Origin: a virus
Length of the DNA: 31,150 bases
Direction: 5' to 3' (one strand)
Virus record (IMG/VR): IMGVR_UViG_3300006919_000249
Location: 1 to 31,150 of that record
In this document: positions 30,276 to 31,150 of the stretch, one piece after another
Numbering within the stretch: position 1 is the stretch's first letter
Layout of the letters: each line of letters begins with the position of its first letter
The notes under the pieces: generated by a model
What the model saw: the letters and a program-made list of their open reading frames with translations, nothing else
Told to the model about the DNA's origin: nothing
The model's database searches: none
Program-made: the position numbers and the translations under genes

Positions 30276-31150
30276 AACAGAATCAAGACTCCTTAGCGGT
30301 CGTATTAAGACTAAAACTGGCAATAATCTAGACTCTAGAAGAAGTGCGTTCCTGAGTCTGGATAATGCTGAACCGAACTTTGGTAATCCGGATTCCGACC
30401 GTTATATTCTTGCTTCTCTTGCCGACGGTACACGTTTATTCTTAAAGCTCAATAAAGGGTTTCTTGTCAGTGCAGACAGTGTAAGCGCAGACGAGTCTAC
30501 CTTTGAGATTGATCCTTCTGGATTGGCAAATGCTGCAGGCACTACCCTTGCAGAAGTACTGGATAATCTTGACTCTGCTATTACTGAAGCATTCACTAGT
30601 GGTTCCTTTACTGATGATAATTTTAACGGTTCTGGTACTGTTTCCGACCCATTAACATTAGACTCTGACCTTCGCATCTTTGGCATTACAGGTGACTCTG
30701 CAACATTTACAAATATTACCTCATCTGGAACAGTCGACTTTAGTGGCGCTACAGTTACAGATGGTGGTACAGTAACAACCGTAGATATTGACGGCGGAAC
30801 GATTGACGGAGCCACTATCGCTACTTCTGATATCACAGTAGGTTCTGGTAAAACTTTAGATGTATCTGCTGGAACATTAACTCTTGCCAATGACCAAATC
30901 TCTGGTGATAAGGTAGAAGGCGGAACAATTGACACTGTTACTGTCAATAACCTTACTTCTGGAAATGTTAATGTTGACGGTGGATTTATTGACGGAACTG
31001 CCATCGGACACATTACACCAGATTCAGGTACGTTTACTAATCTTGCTAGAACTTCTCCAGCTGGAGTAACAGCTGCAACTTATGGTTCTGTTACAGAGAT
31101 TCCCGTCTTTACAGTTGATGCATCTGGATTTATTGATAGCATCGGTGAAG
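30268..31150 (+). CDS. Second repeat-rich tail fibre protein, 5' part (cut by window edge)
   Basis: The frame is open from the ATG at 30268 to the end of the window, at least 294 residues. The start overlaps the previous stop by eight bases. The N-terminus (SRLLSGRIKTKTGNNLDSRR, SAFLSLDNAEPNFGNPDSDR) is an anchor unlike the two other fibre anchors here. From about residue 150 on, the sequence is made of short beta repeats (TVTTVDIDGGTIDGATIATS; VEGGTIDTVTVNNLTSGNVN; VDGGFIDGTAIGHITPDSGT), a style often seen in long marine myovirus fibres. The last visible residues (TYGSVTEIPVFTVDASGFID) are another frequent fibre unit. Its tip domain lies outside the window. Confidence 0.7.
   Translation, partial: MAKTESRLLSGRIKTKTGNNLDSRRSAFLSLDNAEPNFGNPDSDRYILASLADGTRLFLKLNKGFLVSADSVSADESTFEIDPSGLANAAGTTLAEVLDNLDSAITEAFTSGSFTDDNFNGSGTVSDPLTLDSDLRIFGITGDSATFTNITSSGTVDFSGATVTDGGTVTTVDIDGGTIDGATIATSDITVGSGKTLDVSAGTLTLANDQISGDKVEGGTIDTVTVNNLTSGNVNVDGGFIDGTAIGHITPDSGTFTNLARTSPAGVTAATYGSVTEIPVFTVDASGFIDSIGE

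Noticed and set aside
30402-31013. A 203-codon minus-strand open frame opposite the last fibre
   Set aside because: The plus frame has family-typical fibre repeats and an overlapping start with the previous gene; the minus frame is a low-complexity shadow of those repeats.
25927-31150. Diversity-generating retroelement target in the fibre genes
   Set aside because: No reverse transcriptase and no template/variable repeat pair were seen in the window.
1-31150. tRNA genes or host-derived metabolic genes
   Set aside because: Nearly all bases are occupied by structural genes; no cloverleaf or metabolic motif was recognised, although an exhaustive fold search was not possible by eye.

Overview
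This window is a nearly gap-free late structural module from a T4-like contractile-tailed phage (myovirus). The DNA is A+T rich. Genes touch or overlap, often through TAATG or ATGA junctions. Several transcription units are preceded by an exact copy of the T4 late promoter box TATAAATA. The gene families and fibre repeat styles resemble marine T4-like phages (cyanophage or pelagiphage type). No host-diagnostic gene such as a photosystem gene lies in the window, so the host cannot be named. No tRNA, integrase, transposase, CRISPR array or reverse transcriptase is visible.

Left arm, minus strand, read from 2768 down to 1: the head-completion nuclease (gp4), an unrecognised 195-residue protein, a small tail-tube-fold (gp19-like) protein, a gp26-like protein with two CxxC pairs, and the start of a coiled-coil protein that runs off the window and is the likely tape measure. 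The gp26-like gene ends on an eight-T run with an SD-like element before it and a stem-loop after it. A -1 slip would add 60 residues that stop one base before the next gene. This is the layout of lambda-type G/GT tail-assembly chaperones and is the strongest discovery candidate here.

Between the arms (2769-2817) two TATAAATA boxes face each other 17 bp apart. They would start the left and right transcripts over one shared short DNA segment.

Right arm, plus strand, first part (2818-12649), baseplate hub and spike: tail-tube cap (gp48-like), an enlarged gp53 wedge protein, a gp27-like hub, and the gp5 OB-fold domain as a free-standing protein. An unknown protein, a CHAP-type peptidase and an amidase follow. 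Next comes a spike protein that joins a gp5-type needle to a C-terminal glucosaminidase, then another unknown. The T4 gp5 architecture (OB-fold, lysozyme, needle) is thus split apart, and three chemically different cell-wall hydrolases replace the single lysozyme.

Second part (12650-16100), wedge: gp25, gp6 and a gp7/gpI-position protein. Third part (16101-19677): a repeat-bearing fibre protein, a short paralogue of its N-terminal anchor, and the gp8 wedge protein. Fourth part (19678-31150), adhesion and periphery: a 1757-residue structural protein, three small proteins, a repeat fibre, a beta-helix spike-like protein with a structured leader, a small protein, and a second repeat fibre cut by the window edge. 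No stretch above 100 bases is without a gene.
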